A DNA stretch of 5,099 bases from Spirochaetaceae bacterium (GTDB lineage Bacteria > Spirochaetota > Spirochaetia > DSM-27196 > SKKC01): positions 1 through 5,099 of the forward strand of contig PWGF01000078.1 in the NCBI GenBank assembly GCA_003554375.1, given 5' to 3'. The position numbers and the translations under genes are program-made. Each line of letters begins with the position of its first letter. Positions within the stretch are counted from its first letter, which is position 1. The notes under the pieces are model-generated. The model did no database searches. It worked only from the letters and a program-made list of their open reading frames with translations, and was not told where the DNA came from. Shown one piece after another: positions 4,150 to 5,099 of the stretch.

Positions 4150-5099
4150 ATGAATCCAGCAAAGAAGGTCTCCATAGATGTTGGGGGCGAAGAGCTTGTA
4201 TTGGAAACCGGCCGTTTGGCGAAGCAGGCCAACGGCGCTGTCTTTGCGAGGTACGGCGGAAGCGCGGTAATCGCAACCGTCTGCTGTTCTGAGAACCGGC
4301 GGGAAGGGGTGGACTTCGTCCCGCTGTCGGTTGAGTACAACGAGAAGTACTATGCGGCGGGTAAGATACCGGGTGGGTTCATTAAGCGGGAAGGTCGCCC
4401 CAAGGACCGCGAGGTTCTTGTCTGTCGCCTGATCGATCGGCCGTTGCGTCCGTTGTTCCACAAGAGTTTTGGGCGGGAGATTCAGGTCGTTCCCACGACA
4501 ATTTCGGCTGATCAGGTACACCCACCGGATGTCATTGCCATGGTGGCTGCTAGTGCGGCGGTGACGATTTCGGACATACCGTTCGAGGGACCGATCGGCG
4601 CAGTGCGAGTTAGTTACGTAAATGGCGAGTACCTGATCAACCCGACATTCGAACAGATCGAAGCCGGTGACCTTGACATTGTGGTGGCCGGGACACACGA
4701 CGGCATTACAATGGTTGAAGGCGGCGCGGAGGAGGTTGACGAGGGACTGCTCGCGGGCGCAATCGACTTCGCGCGCGGCGCCATCGTAGAGCTATGTGAG
4801 AAGCAGAATGAGCTGCGACGGGAAGTTGGGAAAGAGAAGCTACCGCTGCCGGAGGAGCCGCCCGAGTTGGAGCTCGCCGGCGAAATCCGGCAGTTCGCGT
4901 ATGAGAGGCTTCGAGAAGCGTGTTTCGTGAAAGGTAAGCTTGCCCGTAATAGGGCTATCAAGCAGGTTGCCGAGGAGACGCGCGAGCACTTCGCTGAGCG
5001 TCTGCAAGAAGAGGACGAGGGGCGCGCACAGGCTCTCCTTGGCGAGATGGAAAAAGAGATCGTTCGACAATCCATCCTACGTGAGAAAGTACGGACGGA
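4150..5099 (+). CDS. pnp: Polynucleotide phosphorylase, N-terminal part (3'-partial)
   Basis: PNPase degrades RNA 3' to 5' by phosphorolysis, releasing nucleoside diphosphates, and works as a ring-shaped trimer. The window holds 316 complete codons of about 700 and runs off the edge in frame without a stop. Residues 1 to about 145 are the first RNase PH-like core. It shows LETGRLAKQANGAV (18-31), YAAGKIPGGFIKREGR (68-83), which contains the RNA-guiding FFRR-type loop as FIKR (77-80), and RLIDRPLRPLF (93-103). GPIGAVRVSYVNGEYLINPT (148-166) and DIVVAGT (176-182) continue the first PH domain, and a helical, charged linker (about 200-310) follows. The final residues (VRQSILREKVRT, then GA) lead into the second PH domain's expected RxDGR motif. 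The C-terminal KH and S1 domains lie outside. The ATG at 4150 fits the family N-terminus and has a good Shine-Dalgarno. Confidence 0.97.
   Translation, partial: MNPAKKVSIDVGGEELVLETGRLAKQANGAVFARYGGSAVIATVCCSENRREGVDFVPLSVEYNEKYYAAGKIPGGFIKREGRPKDREVLVCRLIDRPLRPLFHKSFGREIQVVPTTISADQVHPPDVIAMVAASAAVTISDIPFEGPIGAVRVSYVNGEYLINPTFEQIEAGDLDIVVAGTHDGITMVEGGAEEVDEGLLAGAIDFARGAIVELCEKQNELRREVGKEKLPLPEEPPELELAGEIRQFAYERLREACFVKGKLARNRAIKQVAEETREHFAERLQEEDEGRAQALLGEMEKEIVRQSILREKVRT

Noticed and set aside
3961..4698. 245-codon open frame on the - strand opposite rpsO and pnp
   Set aside because: It lies antisense to two certain genes, shows no recognisable motif, and is explained by the G+C-rich codon pattern of the + strand.

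Overview
The window is a slice of the conserved bacterial nusA-infB operon, all on the + strand. In order it holds infB (5' end cut off by the window), rbfA, truB, rpsO and pnp (3' end cut off). The encoded proteins are IF-2, the 30S maturation factor RbfA, the tRNA pseudouridine-55 synthase, ribosomal protein S15 and polynucleotide phosphorylase (PNPase). The DNA is fairly G+C-rich. The wording of the IF-2 N-domain and G-domain (for example the stretch around MNLKASDLIGKLMNMGMMVT) and the TruB catalytic segment GHAGTLDKFATG, with KF where most bacteria have PL, resemble what I recall of spirochaete (Treponema/Spirochaeta-type) proteins. I infer a Spirochaetota genome with moderate confidence. 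The gene content itself is ordinary core translation and RNA-decay machinery, with no mobile element, CRISPR array or defence gene.

Layout. infB is open from base 2 to 2323: the first 178 codons encode a Gly/Pro/Arg/Lys/Gln-rich linker that precedes the first in-frame ATG at 536. infB and rbfA overlap by 4 bases (ATGA), and rbfA and truB abut exactly (TAG then ATG), so these three look translationally coupled. A 252-base gap without a convincing gene follows, then rpsO, a 72-base spacer, and pnp running off the right edge.

The most interesting part is the truB-rpsO gap. ribF (bifunctional riboflavin kinase/FAD synthetase), which commonly sits here, is absent. Instead the gap starts with a near-consensus sigma-70 promoter (TTGACA, 17 bp, GATAAT) whose -35 box overlaps the truB stop codon. 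It continues as a leader of about 220 bases with four consecutive hairpins, one of them with 17-nt arms. Finally, an upstream CTTCTCCC is perfectly complementary to GGGAGAAG, which contains the rpsO Shine-Dalgarno sequence. This is the expected architecture of an autoregulated S15 leader. The rpsO-pnp spacer holds a second long imperfect hairpin with no U-tract, placed where Escherichia coli has the RNase III processing site that controls pnp. Together the region looks like an independently transcribed rpsO-pnp unit with RNA-level control attached to the end of the infB-rbfA-truB cluster. All structures were found by eye; no folding energies or homology searches were run.
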